Shown: positions 16,934 through 25,362 of the stretch, piece by piece
Position numbering within the stretch: the first letter of the stretch is position 1
How the letters are laid out: every line of letters begins with the position of its first letter
NCBI GenBank assembly: GCA_902784585.1
Contig: CACZVM010000006.1
Coordinates: 1 to 64,000, forward strand
Direction of reading: 5' to 3'
Origin: an uncultured Bacteroidales bacterium
GTDB lineage: Bacteria; Bacteroidota; Bacteroidia; Bacteroidales; Paludibacteraceae
DNA length: 64,000 nucleotides
The notes under the pieces: model-generated
What the model saw: only the letters and a program-made list of their open reading frames with translations
What the model was told of the DNA's origin: nothing
Database searches by the model: none
Program-made: the position numbers and the translations under genes

Positions 16934-17461
16934 TCAATTTTCGCCATTTTTTTGCCAAATTGCCATTTTTTCACCATTTTGGTGTCCAATAAAACGTGAC
17001 AAAACGAACAAGTAGTCGCTCAACCGGTTGATCCATTTCAACTCGGTCGTGGAGGCACATTCCACCATCAGTCGTTCGGCCCTTCGGCAGACCGTTCGAC
17101 AGAGATGACATCGGCACACGGTCTCACTTCCGGCAGGCAACAAAAAAGCTGTTTGTCGGGGCAATTGTGCCTGCATGGCATCGATCCATTGCTCCAGTTG
17201 CAACACATCGGATTCCACGATCCACTCTCCCGGTGCCAGACTCAAAGAAGCGCCAAGGTCAAACAGTTTGTTCTGGATCCACACCAGTTGATCATTGGTC
17301 ATTGGTAATTGGTGATTGGTCATTTGTGCACGCAGCAGTCCCACCCAACTATTGAGTTCATCCACGGTGCCATAGGCTTCGATACGGACATCTGTCTTGG
17401 GTACACGCTGACCGTTAGCCAGCGAAGTCTCTCCTTTGTCCCCTGTCTTGGTATAAATCAT
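16934..17461 (-). CDS. PduO-type cob(I)alamin adenosyltransferase
   Basis: 175 residues. It moves the adenosyl group of ATP to cob(I)alamin. The ATP site YTKTGDKGETSL is at 3-14, then YGTVDELNSWVGLL, CRTVCRRAERLM and the C-terminal LSDYLFVLSRF. Between the first and second helices a heptamer array (17293-17327) encodes MTNHQLPMTNDQL, a seven-residue repeat in a loop position. The end of the gene (AIWQKNGEN) is also built from repeated GCCATTTTT-like units. It lies 19 bases after the methyltransferase and shares its promoter. Confidence 0.93.
   Translation of the reverse strand: MIYTKTGDKGETSLANGQRVPKTDVRIEAYGTVDELNSWVGLLRAQMTNHQLPMTNDQLVWIQNKLFDLGASLSLAPGEWIVESDVLQLEQWIDAMQAQLPRQTAFLLPAGSETVCRCHLCRTVCRRAERLMVECASTTELKWINRLSDYLFVLSRFIGHQNGEKMAIWQKNGEN
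17293..17327. repeat. Heptamer array inside the adenosyltransferase gene
   Basis: Five units: CATTGGT, CATTGGT, AATTGGT, GATTGGT, CATTTGT. Its coding-strand reading gives MTNHQLPMTNDQ. Confidence 0.92.
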
Positions 17462-17480
17462 ATTAGTTAATTGTCAGTTG

Positions 17481-18293
17481 TCAGATTCTAATTTTATAAT
17501 GTCGCTTCAAATAATGCGGATCGACAAAAAGCAAACCTATATGGTAAAGATCCATGCTGGTAGTTACCCGAGGATCCGCCTTCAGTTGTGTCCAAGCCTG
17601 TGCCATCTCACGCGAATAGTGGATATCATCGATGATGAGCACTCCCCTCTCCGCGAGTTGCGGCAGCAACCAGTCGGCATATCGCATCGTGGCCTCAAAG
17701 GTATGATTCGCATCCACAAACGCCATATCTATTTCCGCGCGCGCGTGTTTAAATAAGGTGTCCTCGATACGTCCTTCCACACATTGGATGTTCTCCAGTC
17801 TCAGTGCGCGCCACTGCTGGCACGCCATTTGTGCGACAGCCCGGCTTCCCTCGAAGGTCAGCACATGGTTGCCACTATGCGCCGAAGCCATATAGGCGGT
17901 GGTAATACCCAGCGACGTACCCAGTTCTATCAGCTCCAGCGGCCTATCCTGATCATGTCGCATATGCACCAACAGGCGGAAAAGGACTTGTCCTACACGC
18001 GGACTCTCCAAGTGGGTACGCGCGATGTCGCACACGCGACGCTGCACGAGTCGGCCTTCAGGCGAGCCCTGCGAACCGTAGTCAGTCACGTTAAGCACGC
18101 GTGTGTCGGAGAGCAAGATCTCGCGACGACGCTCGATATCCGCAAAGCAATAGTAGTTGTTCTCATCGCGCAGCAAGAGACGCACAATATAGAACAAGTT
18201 AGGCGAATGAATGCCTTCCCCCGTCGTATTCCATGCGCTGAGCATATGCCATACAAACGACCACGCGCGATATATAGCGTCTTTCCACTGCAT
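17481..18293 (-). CDS. Class I SAM-dependent methyltransferase
   Basis: 270 residues. The SAM-binding motif I ELIELGTSLGITTAYMA is near residues 118-134, an acidic residue follows in VLTFEGS, then DMAFVDANHTFEATMRYADWLLP and GVLIIDDIHYS, a pattern like the Methyltransf_24/O-methyltransferase group. The substrate cannot be told. The first 100 residues (YRAWSFVWHML... HSPNLFYIVRLLLRDE) are conserved in Bacteroidota relatives but without a named function. It is the first gene after a minus-strand promoter and is followed by the cobalamin adenosyltransferase. Confidence 0.85.
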   Translation of the reverse strand: MQWKDAIYRAWSFVWHMLSAWNTTGEGIHSPNLFYIVRLLLRDENNYYCFADIERRREILLSDTRVLNVTDYGSQGSPEGRLVQRRVCDIARTHLESPRVGQVLFRLLVHMRHDQDRPLELIELGTSLGITTAYMASAHSGNHVLTFEGSRAVAQMACQQWRALRLENIQCVEGRIEDTLFKHARAEIDMAFVDANHTFEATMRYADWLLPQLAERGVLIIDDIHYSREMAQAWTQLKADPRVTTSMDLYHIGLLFVDPHYLKRHYKIRI

Positions 18294-18300
18294 TTATGCC

Positions 18301-18333
18301 GCAAAATTACAAAAATATTTGCACATAACAAAA
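18301..18333 (-). promoter_or_regulatory. Promoter of the methyltransferase operon
   Basis: Minus strand: TTTTG at 18329-18333, 19 bases, TAATTTTGC at 18301-18309. The start codon at 18293 lies only about 8 bases downstream of the -7 element, so the leader must be extremely short or absent. It overlaps the divergent plus-strand promoter. Confidence 0.75.
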
Positions 18334-18350
18334 TTTTTTCATAACTTTGC
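18318..18350 (+). promoter_or_regulatory. Promoter of the SpmA/B fusion gene
   Basis: TTTGC at 18318-18322, 19 bases, TAACTTTGC at 18342-18350. The leader of about 60 bases carries hairpin element copy B. Confidence 0.8.
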
Positions 18351-18384
18351 AGTCGATTTTTTAACAAAACCCTTTCCCTGTAGC

Positions 18385-18410
18385 GGTTTTCCCGCTTCAA
18401 CGGGACACCC
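18385..18410. repeat. Dispersed hairpin element, copy B (short)
   Basis: GGTTTTCCCG, cttcaa, CGGGACACC: the same blocks as copies A and C with a one-base-shorter stem. It ends about 10 bases before the start codon at 18420. Confidence 0.6.
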
Positions 18411-18419
18411 TAGTGCACC

Positions 18420-19652
18420 ATGATTTTGAATTATATCTGGATTTCGCTTATTCTGCTGGCCGTGATTTTTGGCCTGGTACAGGCTGTCTGTTTTGGTCAG
18501 ACGGACATTTTCTCTGAGATTCTCAATTCCACTTTTGCAAATGCAAAGACGGGTTTTGAGTTGTCGCTGGGTCTGACGGGCGTGTTAGCCCTCTGGATGG
18601 GTATTATGAAGATCGGCGAACGTGCCGGCGCGGTGAACACGCTCGGCAAGGGCGTGGCGCCATTCATGAAACGCATCTTCCCGGGCATCCCGAAAGATCA
18701 TCCCGTGTTCGGCACCATGACGATGAACTTCGCAGCTAACATGCTGGGCCTGGACAATGCAGCTACGCCGATGGGGTTGAAGGCGATGAGCGAGTTGCAA
18801 GAGCTGAACGACGACAAGGAGCGGGCGAGCAACGCAATGATCATGTTCGTGGTATTGGGAGCCAGCGGACTGACGCTGATCCCCACCACTATCATGGCTT
18901 ATCGCGCCCAACTGGGTGCAGCTAATCCCGCCGACATCTTCCTGCCTATACTGATTGCCACATATGTAGCCACGCTGGTTGGCTTGATCTGCGTCTGTGT
19001 AGCGCAGAAGATACGCCTGACGGACAAAGTGGTGCTGGGTACGCTGACCGGCTTGACCGCTTTGGTCGGCTTGCTGGTATGGGGTGCCACCTTACTGCCA
19101 CCGCAACTACTCTCCTCACTATCGGCCGCTATCGCCGCTATCTTGTTACTGGGTGTCATCTGCTGGTTCATCATCCAAGCGATGGCAAAGAAGGTCAATG
19201 TATATGATGCCTTCATCGACGGTGCGAAAGGCGGTTTTCAGACGGCTATCGGCATCATCCCGTACCTGATTGCCATACTTGTGGCGGTAGGTATGTTCCG
19301 TGCCTGCGGTGCGATGGATTTGCTGGAACGCGGCATCGCCTGGTGTTTCGCCGCTTGCGGCATCAACCCAGACCTGGCGGGAGCTGTACCGACAGCGCTG
19401 ATGAAGCCACTGAGCGGCAGCGGGGCACGCGGACTGATGCTGGAGGCAATGACCACGCACGGCGCAGACAGCATGGTTGGCCGGTTGTGCTGTATTCTGC
19501 AGGGCACAACGGACACCACATTCTATGTACTGGCTGTTTATTTCGGAAGTGTGAATATCAAGGACACGCGTCACGCTGTGGCTTGCTGCCTGCTGGCTGA
19601 CTTGGCCGGAGCGGTGGCCGCATTCGCCATCGCGCCAATCTTCTTTGGGTAA
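18420..19652 (+). CDS. Fused SpmA/SpmB-type membrane protein (nucleoside-recognition domains)
   Basis: 410 residues, about ten hydrophobic helices. The N-terminal half resembles spore maturation protein A (FANAKTGFELSLGLTGVLALWMGIMKIGERAG; MNFAANMLGLDNAATPMGLKAM) and the C-terminal half SpmB (GAKGGFQTAIGIIPYLIAILVAVGMFRACG; PTALMKPLSGSGARGLMLEAM). Both carry the Gate (nucleoside recognition) fold. The fused form is usual in non-sporing Bacteroidota; its cargo is unknown, and a transport role is inferred from the fold. Confidence 0.9.
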   Translation: MILNYIWISLILLAVIFGLVQAVCFGQTDIFSEILNSTFANAKTGFELSLGLTGVLALWMGIMKIGERAGAVNTLGKGVAPFMKRIFPGIPKDHPVFGTMTMNFAANMLGLDNAATPMGLKAMSELQELNDDKERASNAMIMFVVLGASGLTLIPTTIMAYRAQLGAANPADIFLPILIATYVATLVGLICVCVAQKIRLTDKVVLGTLTGLTALVGLLVWGATLLPPQLLSSLSAAIAAILLLGVICWFIIQAMAKKVNVYDAFIDGAKGGFQTAIGIIPYLIAILVAVGMFRACGAMDLLERGIAWCFAACGINPDLAGAVPTALMKPLSGSGARGLMLEAMTTHGADSMVGRLCCILQGTTDTTFYVLAVYFGSVNIKDTRHAVACCLLADLAGAVAAFAIAPIFFG

Positions 19653-19698
19653 ATCAGACTAACGAGACACTATCGAGAGAGAATCGGATCGAGCGTAT

Positions 19699-20115
19699 AT
19701 GCTGACATTTAACGTCCAAGATACAGAGATGCCTGCGCTGGACGAGCGCAAGACAGGCAGATGGATCAGAGCCGTGGCGGCAGACTACGGGTTCACCGTA
19801 GGAAACATCAATTATATCTTCTGCTCCGACGAGCGGGAACTGGAGGTGAACCGCCAGTTCCTCGGGCATGATTACTATACGGACGTCATCACTTTCGATT
19901 ATTCGACGGCGGCTACGCTAAACGGTGACATCTTTATCTCGCTGGACACCGTACGCAGCAATGCAGAGATGGTGGGTACGAGTTTTGACGAAGAACTCCG
20001 CCGAATCATCATCCACGGTGTACTACATCTGACCGGTCAAGGCGACAAGACGCCTGAGACCAAAGCGGAGATGACAGAAAAAGAGAACCGCGCTCTCGCA
20101 CAGTTCTCTCTATGA
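19699..20115 (+). CDS. ybeY: Endoribonuclease YbeY
   Basis: 138 residues. YbeY is a metal-dependent RNase for 16S rRNA 3' maturation and ribosome quality control. The site block HGVLHLTGQGD is at residues 106-116: His106 and His110 are present, while the third ligand, His in E. coli (HxxxHxxxxxH), is Asp116 here. To my knowledge the Asp form is common in Bacteroidota, so the enzyme is probably active. It starts 46 bases after the SpmA/B gene with no promoter between, so the two are likely cotranscribed. Confidence 0.93.
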   Translation: MLTFNVQDTEMPALDERKTGRWIRAVAADYGFTVGNINYIFCSDERELEVNRQFLGHDYYTDVITFDYSTAATLNGDIFISLDTVRSNAEMVGTSFDEELRRIIIHGVLHLTGQGDKTPETKAEMTEKENRALAQFSL

Positions 20116-20144
20116 GGATTTCTTTTCTTAAGAATATACTGACT

Positions 20145-21167
20145 TTACAAGCGTTGACCGGTGATGGTATAGACCTCATCGCCGCGGATGATAACAATCT
20201 GTCCGTGGCGTATTTCTTTTTTGGCCGCAGGCCGTGTCTCCACCGTCTCTATGTCCGTACTATATTCGCCCAGACGCATTCCGACCATGACTGCGTCATG
20301 ATCTGAATAACGGTTGGCATAGTAGGTAGAAGTGTTGGTATGCCATACGGCCGCACCGGTGATCTGCTGTCCCATGGTGGAGTTGGCGAACGCATGATCG
20401 ATAAACTCACGCGTACCCTTGTATATATAGGAATATGCCGTGGCATCAAAACGGAGCAACTGCTCTTGGTAGCCGTTATTCTGAATGATAGTGATCGCAC
20501 CTTCGTCCATCTGGCAGTTGAGATCACCTACGATGAGGATGTCCGAGTCTTTTACCTTGGACGCCGTGGACAGACCATTCATCAGCCAAGTGGCATTGTC
20601 GATGCGTTTATCCTTATCCGAATCGTTCTGACCTGCTTTGAAGTGGTTCATCGAGAGGGTGAACGATTCACCCGTGGCTATTTCGGTCCACGCCTGGATG
20701 CGCATGACGTTCTTATAGTAGGTGACATTGGTCGCCGCATAATTACTACCAAGCGGTTGGACGGTAGCGCGCTTATAGACAAAACCGGATTTGATAGCGT
20801 TGTCGTAGGAGTCTGTCGCCACGTTGATACCGTCAGAAACGGCGGCATAACATTCGTAGCCGAGTGTAGCGTTGAGCGAATCGACGAGCTGCTGCAGCAC
20901 GATGGGTTTCGCCTCCACTTCACAGAACGCAAAGATGTCGGCATTGGAGGCGAGCATCATCTCCACAATCTTCTGCGTCTTTTCAGCACGTCCTTCATCC
21001 GTACTATAAGACGGACGCTCGGACTCCTGATAGTTATAATAATAGTTCTGGAGGTTGTTGGCCAGCACTACTATACGCGGGTTTCCGAGGTTAGGTACGG
21101 CAGGCAAGGCGGCTTGCACAATGAGTGCAGCCGCCAAACCTAACCATATCAACAGATGACGCTTCAT
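20145..21167 (-). CDS. Secreted endonuclease/exonuclease/phosphatase family protein
   Basis: 340 residues with a signal peptide ([20 protein letters not shown]). The EEP fold is marked by IVVLANNLQNYY, FAFCEVEAKPIVLQQL (metal-binding Glu), LSMNHFKAGQN (catalytic His), ILIVGDLNCQMDE and ANRYSDHDAVMVGM. It therefore probably cleaves DNA, or a phosphodiester or phosphomonoester, outside the cell. The last 30 residues (KKEIRHGQIVIIRGDEVYTITGQRL) resemble a short C-terminal tag seen on exported Bacteroidales proteins and may be a sorting signal; that is inference. Its start shares a base with the frdB stop, so it is coupled to the fumarate reductase operon. Confidence 0.87.
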   Translation of the reverse strand: MKRHLLIWLGLAAALIVQAALPAVPNLGNPRIVVLANNLQNYYYNYQESERPSYSTDEGRAEKTQKIVEMMLASNADIFAFCEVEAKPIVLQQLVDSLNATLGYECYAAVSDGINVATDSYDNAIKSGFVYKRATVQPLGSNYAATNVTYYKNVMRIQAWTEIATGESFTLSMNHFKAGQNDSDKDKRIDNATWLMNGLSTASKVKDSDILIVGDLNCQMDEGAITIIQNNGYQEQLLRFDATAYSYIYKGTREFIDHAFANSTMGQQITGAAVWHTNTSTYYANRYSDHDAVMVGMRLGEYSTDIETVETRPAAKKEIRHGQIVIIRGDEVYTITGQRL

Positions 21168-21889
21168 CAGTCTTGGAATTTAGCGCAGAGGAACTCGCGG
21201 TTAAGGCGAGCGATGTTAGCGAGGCTAACGGATTTGGGGCACTCAGCGGCACAAGCACCGGTGTTGGTACAGTTACCGAAGCCAAGTTCGTCCATCTTAG
21301 CTACCATCGCTTTTGCACGCGCAGCCGCTTCGATCTTACCTTGCGGCAGGAGAGCGAGCGAACCGTTCTTACAAGCTGCCGCACACGCACCGCAACCGAT
21401 ACAGGACGCAGCGTCCATCGCCTCGTCAGCAACGGGCTTCGGAATGGGAATTGCGTTCGCGTCAGGTACGCCACCTGTGTTGACGGAAACGAAACCGCCT
21501 GCTTGCATGATCTTGTCGTACGCACCGCGATCGACCATGAGGTCCTTGATTACAGGGAACGCACGGCTACGCCACGGCTCGACGGTGATGGTCTCGCCGT
21601 CGTGGAACTTACGCATGTGGAGCTGGCAGGTCGTGATGGCGCTGTCAGGTCCGTGCGGGTGACCGTTGACGTACATGGAGCACATACCGCAGATACCCTC
21701 GCGGCAGTCGTGATCATAGGTAACGGGGTCTTTGTGCTCTGCAACGAGTTGCTCGTTGAGGATGTCGATCATCTCCAAGAACGAAGCACCTTGGAAGACG
21801 TGCTTGAGATCATATGTCTCGAAATGGCCTTGCGCCTTCGGGCCAGCCTGACGCCAAACCCTTACTTTGATATCAATATACTGATCCAT
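21167..21889 (-). CDS. frdB: Fumarate reductase/succinate dehydrogenase iron-sulfur subunit
   Basis: 240 residues. It carries electrons from menaquinol to the flavin. The [2Fe-2S] ligands are in CREGICGMC...C (about 62-75), and the [4Fe-4S] and [3Fe-4S] ligands are in [12 protein letters not shown] and [13 protein letters not shown]. Order frdC-frdA-frdB on the minus strand matches the Bacteroides-type di-heme, menaquinone enzyme, which reduces fumarate during anaerobic growth. The stop overlaps the start of the exported nuclease gene. Confidence 0.96.
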   Translation of the reverse strand: MDQYIDIKVRVWRQAGPKAQGHFETYDLKHVFQGASFLEMIDILNEQLVAEHKDPVTYDHDCREGICGMCSMYVNGHPHGPDSAITTCQLHMRKFHDGETITVEPWRSRAFPVIKDLMVDRGAYDKIMQAGGFVSVNTGGVPDANAIPIPKPVADEAMDAASCIGCGACAAACKNGSLALLPQGKIEAAARAKAMVAKMDELGFGNCTNTGACAAECPKSVSLANIARLNREFLCAKFQD

Positions 21890-21893
21890 AATT

Positions 21894-21925
21894 TAATTAC
21901 GAATTAAAAATTAAAAATTAAGAAT
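21894..21925. repeat. Heptamer array (TTAAAAA type)
   Basis: Units TTAAAAA, TTAAAAA, TTAAGAA between frdA and frdB. Confidence 0.85.
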
Positions 21926-24033
21926 TAATTCTTGTAATTACGCGTCTTCCTTTCGGTGAACTCGTAGTCGAGCGGCTCCTTGATGAGTTGGGGCTCTTTG
22001 TCCTCACCCATATATTTCCAGCAGCCTACGTACGAGAACTTATCGTCCTGACGGAGTGCCTCGCCTTCCGGTGTCTGGTATTCCTCGCGGAAGTGACCAC
22101 CGCAAGACTCCTCACGATGGAGGGCATCGACAGCCATCAGACGGCCGATCTCGATGAAGTCAGCCAGGCGGAGGGCTTTCTCCAACTCGTTGTTGAGGTG
22201 GTCAGCCGTACCCGGGATATACACGTTGGTCCAGAACTCTTTCTTGATCGCGTCGATCTTCTTGATACCTTCCTTGAGGCCCTCAGCGGTACGACCCATT
22301 CCGACGAAGTCCCACATGATGAGACCCAGCTCTTTATGGATCGAATCAACCGAACGCTTGCCCTGAATAGCCATCAGGCGGTCGATCTTGTCCTGAACAG
22401 CTTTCTCTGCCTCTGCGAACTCGGGCAGGTCGGTGGACATACGCGGTACACCAATCTGGTCGCTCAGGTAGTTCTGGATCGTATACGGCAGTACGAAATA
22501 GCCGTCTGCGAGACCTTGCATGAGGGCCGAAGCACCGAGGCGGTTTGCACCGTGGTCGGAGAAGTTGGCCTCACCGATACAGAACAGACCCTTGACGGTC
22601 GTCTGGAGCTCATAGTCTACCCAGATACCACCCATGGTGTAGTGGATAGCCGGGAAGATCATCATCGGATTCTCATACGGATCTTCGTCCACGATCTTCT
22701 CATACATCTGGAAGAGGTTACCATATTTCTGTGCTACTACGTCCTTGCCCAGACGCTGGATAGCGTCGCTGAAGTCGAGGAACACAGCCAGGCCGGTGTT
22801 GTTCACGCCGTAGCCCTTGTCGCAACGCTCCTTGGCAGCACGCGAAGCCACGTCACGCGGAACGAGATTACCGAATGCCGGATAGCGACGCTCGAGATAG
22901 TAATCGCGATCCTCTTCGGGGATGTCACGACCCTTGATCTCACCTGCTTGCAGACGCTTAGCGTCTTCGAGTTTCTTCGGAACCCAGATACGTCCATCGT
23001 TACGGAGCGACTCCGACATCAGCGTCAGCTTGCTCTGGAAGTCACCGTGCTTCGGAATACAGGTCGGGTGGATCTGTGCGTAGCAGGGGTTAGCGAAGAG
23101 GGCGCCGTGGCGGTACATCTGCATAGCAGCGGAACCGTTGCTGGCCATAGCGTTGGTCGAGAGGAAGAAGGTGTTGCCGTAGCCACCGGAACCTACAACG
23201 ACTGCGTGCGCGAAGAAGCGCTCGATGCGACCCGTAACGAGGTTACGCGCGATGATACCACGTGCACGTTGCTCGCCGTTCTCATCCTTGATGAGCACGA
23301 TGTCCAGCATCTCGTAGCGGGTGTACATCTTCACCTTGCCCTTGCCGATCTGGCGGCTCAGTGCGCTGTAAGCGCCGAGCAGCAACTGCTGACCGGTCTG
23401 ACCCTTGGCATAGAACGTACGGCTCACCTGTGCGCCACCGAAGGAACGGTTGTCGAGCAGACCGCCGTATTCGCGTGCGAAGGGAACGCCTTGTGCCACG
23501 CACTGGTCGATGATGTTATTGGATACCTCGGCGAGACGATACACGTTCGCTTCGCGAGCGCGGTAGTCACCACCCTTGATGGTGTCGTAGTACAGACGAT
23601 AAACGGAGTCGCCGTCGTTCTGGTAGTTCTTCGCAGCGTTGATACCGCCCTGCGCAGCAATCGAGTGCGCACGACGCGGCGAGTCTTGGATACAGAAGTT
23701 GAGTACGTTAAAGCCCATCTCTGCGAGGGAAGCCGCAGCCGAAGCACCGGCCAGACCCGTACCGATAACGATGACGTCCAGACGACGTTTGTTGGCGGGG
23801 TTAACGAGTTTCTGATGGTTCTTATAGTTGGTCCACTTCAACTCCAGCGGGCCCTCGGGAATCTTTGCGTCCTTCGGAGTAATCACGGGGATATTCGCCT
23901 CCTGGATTTTCTCTGCAGCGGCATTCACTACTGCTTCTGCAGCGTCCAGTGCCACCTGAGCAGCCTTAACGGCTACTTTCTTAGCGGTTTTCTTAGCCGC
24001 TTCTACTATCTCTTCAGTTTTCTTAGTTGCCAT
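21925..24033 (-). CDS. frdA: Fumarate reductase/succinate dehydrogenase flavoprotein with Lys/Ala-rich N-terminal extension
   Basis: 702 residues. It holds the covalent FAD and the dicarboxylate site: FAD-binding [17 protein letters not shown] (about 88-104), [15 protein letters not shown] with the FAD-linked His, HPTCIP, and [12 protein letters not shown]. The C-terminal part is normal ([20 protein letters not shown]). Relatives start close to the segment [16 protein letters not shown]; here about 52 more residues precede it, rich in Lys, Ala, Glu and Val ([20 protein letters not shown] and on), predicted to be one amphipathic helix and resembling histone-H1-like tails. No other Met lies before the FAD motif, so the extension is likely real. 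Confidence 0.96.
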   Translation of the reverse strand: MATKKTEEIVEAAKKTAKKVAVKAAQVALDAAEAVVNAAAEKIQEANIPVITPKDAKIPEGPLELKWTNYKNHQKLVNPANKRRLDVIVIGTGLAGASAAASLAEMGFNVLNFCIQDSPRRAHSIAAQGGINAAKNYQNDGDSVYRLYYDTIKGGDYRAREANVYRLAEVSNNIIDQCVAQGVPFAREYGGLLDNRSFGGAQVSRTFYAKGQTGQQLLLGAYSALSRQIGKGKVKMYTRYEMLDIVLIKDENGEQRARGIIARNLVTGRIERFFAHAVVVGSGGYGNTFFLSTNAMASNGSAAMQMYRHGALFANPCYAQIHPTCIPKHGDFQSKLTLMSESLRNDGRIWVPKKLEDAKRLQAGEIKGRDIPEEDRDYYLERRYPAFGNLVPRDVASRAAKERCDKGYGVNNTGLAVFLDFSDAIQRLGKDVVAQKYGNLFQMYEKIVDEDPYENPMMIFPAIHYTMGGIWVDYELQTTVKGLFCIGEANFSDHGANRLGASALMQGLADGYFVLPYTIQNYLSDQIGVPRMSTDLPEFAEAEKAVQDKIDRLMAIQGKRSVDSIHKELGLIMWDFVGMGRTAEGLKEGIKKIDAIKKEFWTNVYIPGTADHLNNELEKALRLADFIEIGRLMAVDALHREESCGGHFREEYQTPEGEALRQDDKFSYVGCWKYMGEDKEPQLIKEPLDYEFTERKTRNYKN

Positions 24034-24046
24034 AACTTTTTCAAAT

Positions 24047-24085
24047 TAAAAATTCATAATTCAAAATTCAAAATTCAAAATTATA
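24047..24085. repeat. Heptamer array (CAAAATT type)
   Basis: Units CAAAATT repeated after a TTAAAAA stretch, filling the frdC-frdA gap. Confidence 0.85.
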
Positions 24086-24773
24086 GCATAGCGATACCCA
24101 TGCCGAGGTAATACAACACAACGATTGCGAACGGAGCCACAGCCAGCGAAGCGACAATGACGCCGATCACTTTGATACGCTTCATCCAAACGAGGTTGTT
24201 CCAACCGATGGTGTGCAATGCCGACCAAACGCCGTGACGAAGATGGAACCAGAGTGCGCAGAGCCAGATGAGGTAGAGCACACAGTAGATCTGGCCGCTA
24301 ACGGGAGTGGTGAACAGGGCGATCACATAGGAAGCGCCATCTTGCGGATCAAACGCACCAGCGGTAGCACCGTGCGTGATCTCAGCCAGCTGCATGCGGA
24401 ACCAGAAGTTGTAGAGGTGGAGCACCAGAAAACCGATAACGATAATACCCAGCACGAGCATGTTCTCCGATTCCCATTCCACGCCTTCTTTCTTACCCGT
24501 TACCGCATAGCGGTCGTTACCACGCGCTGCACGGTTTTGGATGGTCAGATAGATGGCATAGCTGAAATGCACCAATACCAAGAAAGCCAGACCAAGGGTG
24601 CCGACGAGGGCATACCAGTTAGCTCCCAGCAAACGACAAATCGTGTTGTAGGCCTCTTCCGAGAAAACCACAGCCAGGTTCATACAGCCGTGGAAAAGCA
24701 GGAAGAAGACCAACGCGAGGCCGCTAATCGACATAACGAATTTACGGCCGATAGAAGAGTCTTTTAACCACAT
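24081..24773 (-). CDS. frdC: Fumarate reductase/succinate dehydrogenase cytochrome b subunit
   Basis: 230 residues, five membrane helices with several His residues placed for two b hemes (LFHGCMNLAV, LVHFSYAIY, LVLHLYNFWFRMQ, ALWFHLRHGVWSALHTIGW). It anchors FrdAB and oxidises menaquinol. The start ATG 24773 (MWLKDSSIGRKFVMSISG) is chosen because it opens the conserved region and lies downstream of the promoter; 21 further open codons upstream lie in the leader. Confidence 0.95.
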   Translation of the reverse strand: MWLKDSSIGRKFVMSISGLALVFFLLFHGCMNLAVVFSEEAYNTICRLLGANWYALVGTLGLAFLVLVHFSYAIYLTIQNRAARGNDRYAVTGKKEGVEWESENMLVLGIIVIGFLVLHLYNFWFRMQLAEITHGATAGAFDPQDGASYVIALFTTPVSGQIYCVLYLIWLCALWFHLRHGVWSALHTIGWNNLVWMKRIKVIGVIVASLAVAPFAIVVLYYLGMGIAML

Positions 24774-24854
24774 AAATAGTGAATTGTTAATAATGAATAA
24801 TGAATATTTTATTGTAATCGTTTCAAATTGGAACAAGTGTTTTTCATTCCGGCT

Positions 24855-24887
24855 GCAAAGTTACTACAAAAATTGCATATATGCAAA
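24855..24887 (-). promoter_or_regulatory. Promoter of the frdCAB operon
   Basis: Minus strand: TTTGC at 24883-24887, 19 bases, TAACTTTGC at 24855-24863. The -33 region overlaps a palindrome TTGCATATATGCAA (24873-24886), a possible regulator site. Confidence 0.8.
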
Positions 24888-24892
24888 TTTTT

Positions 24893-24925
24893 TTTGCGTA
24901 TTTCAAAAAAAAGCAGTAATTTTGC
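24893..24925 (+). promoter_or_regulatory. Promoter of the DUF59 gene
   Basis: TTTGC at 24893-24897, 19 bases, TAATTTTGC at 24917-24925. The ATG follows only 14 bases later (24940), so the leader is about ten bases at most. Confidence 0.82.
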
Positions 24926-24939
24926 AGCCGATTTGCGTT

Positions 24940-25254
24940 ATGAACGAGTTTTTAGAGAAAGAAGAAGCCATACTCAAGATGCTCAAGACCGTGTTTGATC
25001 CGGAGATTCCGGTGAATGTTTACGACCTTGGGCTGATCTACGGCATTGAGTTGAAAGACGACGGTGTATGCGATATCACGATGACGCTGACTGCGCCATC
25101 TTGTCCGGCGGGCGATTTCATCGTAGAAGACATCCGCCAGAAAGTAGGTAGTGTGGAAGGCGTGAAGGACGTGAACGTACAACTGGTGTTTGAGCCCGAG
25201 TGGACCAAAGACATGATGTCGGAAGAAGCAAAATTGGAACTGGGGTTCCTGTGA
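24940..25254 (+). CDS. DUF59/MIP18 family iron-sulfur assembly protein
   Basis: 104 residues. The DUF59 fold is marked by DPEIPVNVYDLGLIYGIEL and MTLTAPSCPAGDFI with the conserved Cys55. Members (SufT, Mrp N-domain, MIP18) help put Fe-S clusters into target proteins; this one is a stand-alone SufT-like form. The frame is open farther upstream, but that part is promoter DNA, so ATG 24940 is the start. It is divergent from the Fe-S-rich fumarate reductase operon, which is suggestive but not proof of a link. Confidence 0.9.
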   Translation: MNEFLEKEEAILKMLKTVFDPEIPVNVYDLGLIYGIELKDDGVCDITMTLTAPSCPAGDFIVEDIRQKVGSVEGVKDVNVQLVFEPEWTKDMMSEEAKLELGFL

Positions 25255-25358
25255 TTGGTGATTGGTGATTGGTGATTGGTAATTGGTAATTGGAGATAGG
25301 TGCCCCTTCCGTCTAGGGTTTCCCCGCTAACGGGGACACCGTCAGGTAATTGGTGATT
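25252..25358. repeat. Heptamer array (GATTGGT/AATTGGT) interrupted by hairpin element copy C
   Basis: Several GATTGGT and AATTGGT units from 25252 to about 25292, then the hairpin element (25301-25340), then AATTGGT GATT again. GGTAATTGG occurs on both sides of the interruption. Confidence 0.85.
25301..25340. repeat. Dispersed hairpin element, copy C
   Basis: TGCCCCTTCCG, 5 bases, GGGTTTCCCCG, CTAA, CGGGGACACC; stem CCCCG/CGGGG at 25322-25335. Same block order as copy A (2913-2957). It ends 22 bases before the lpxH ATG. Confidence 0.75.
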
Positions 25359-25362
25359 TTTT

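Noticed and set aside
21988-24111. A 707-codon open frame antisense to frdA
   Set aside because: It mirrors frdA codon use, has no family features, promoter or ribosome site; frdA on the other strand is certain.
24784-24939. Longer N-terminus for the DUF59 protein
   Set aside because: It would be encoded by both divergent promoters; ATG 24940 is downstream of the -7 element and fits family length.
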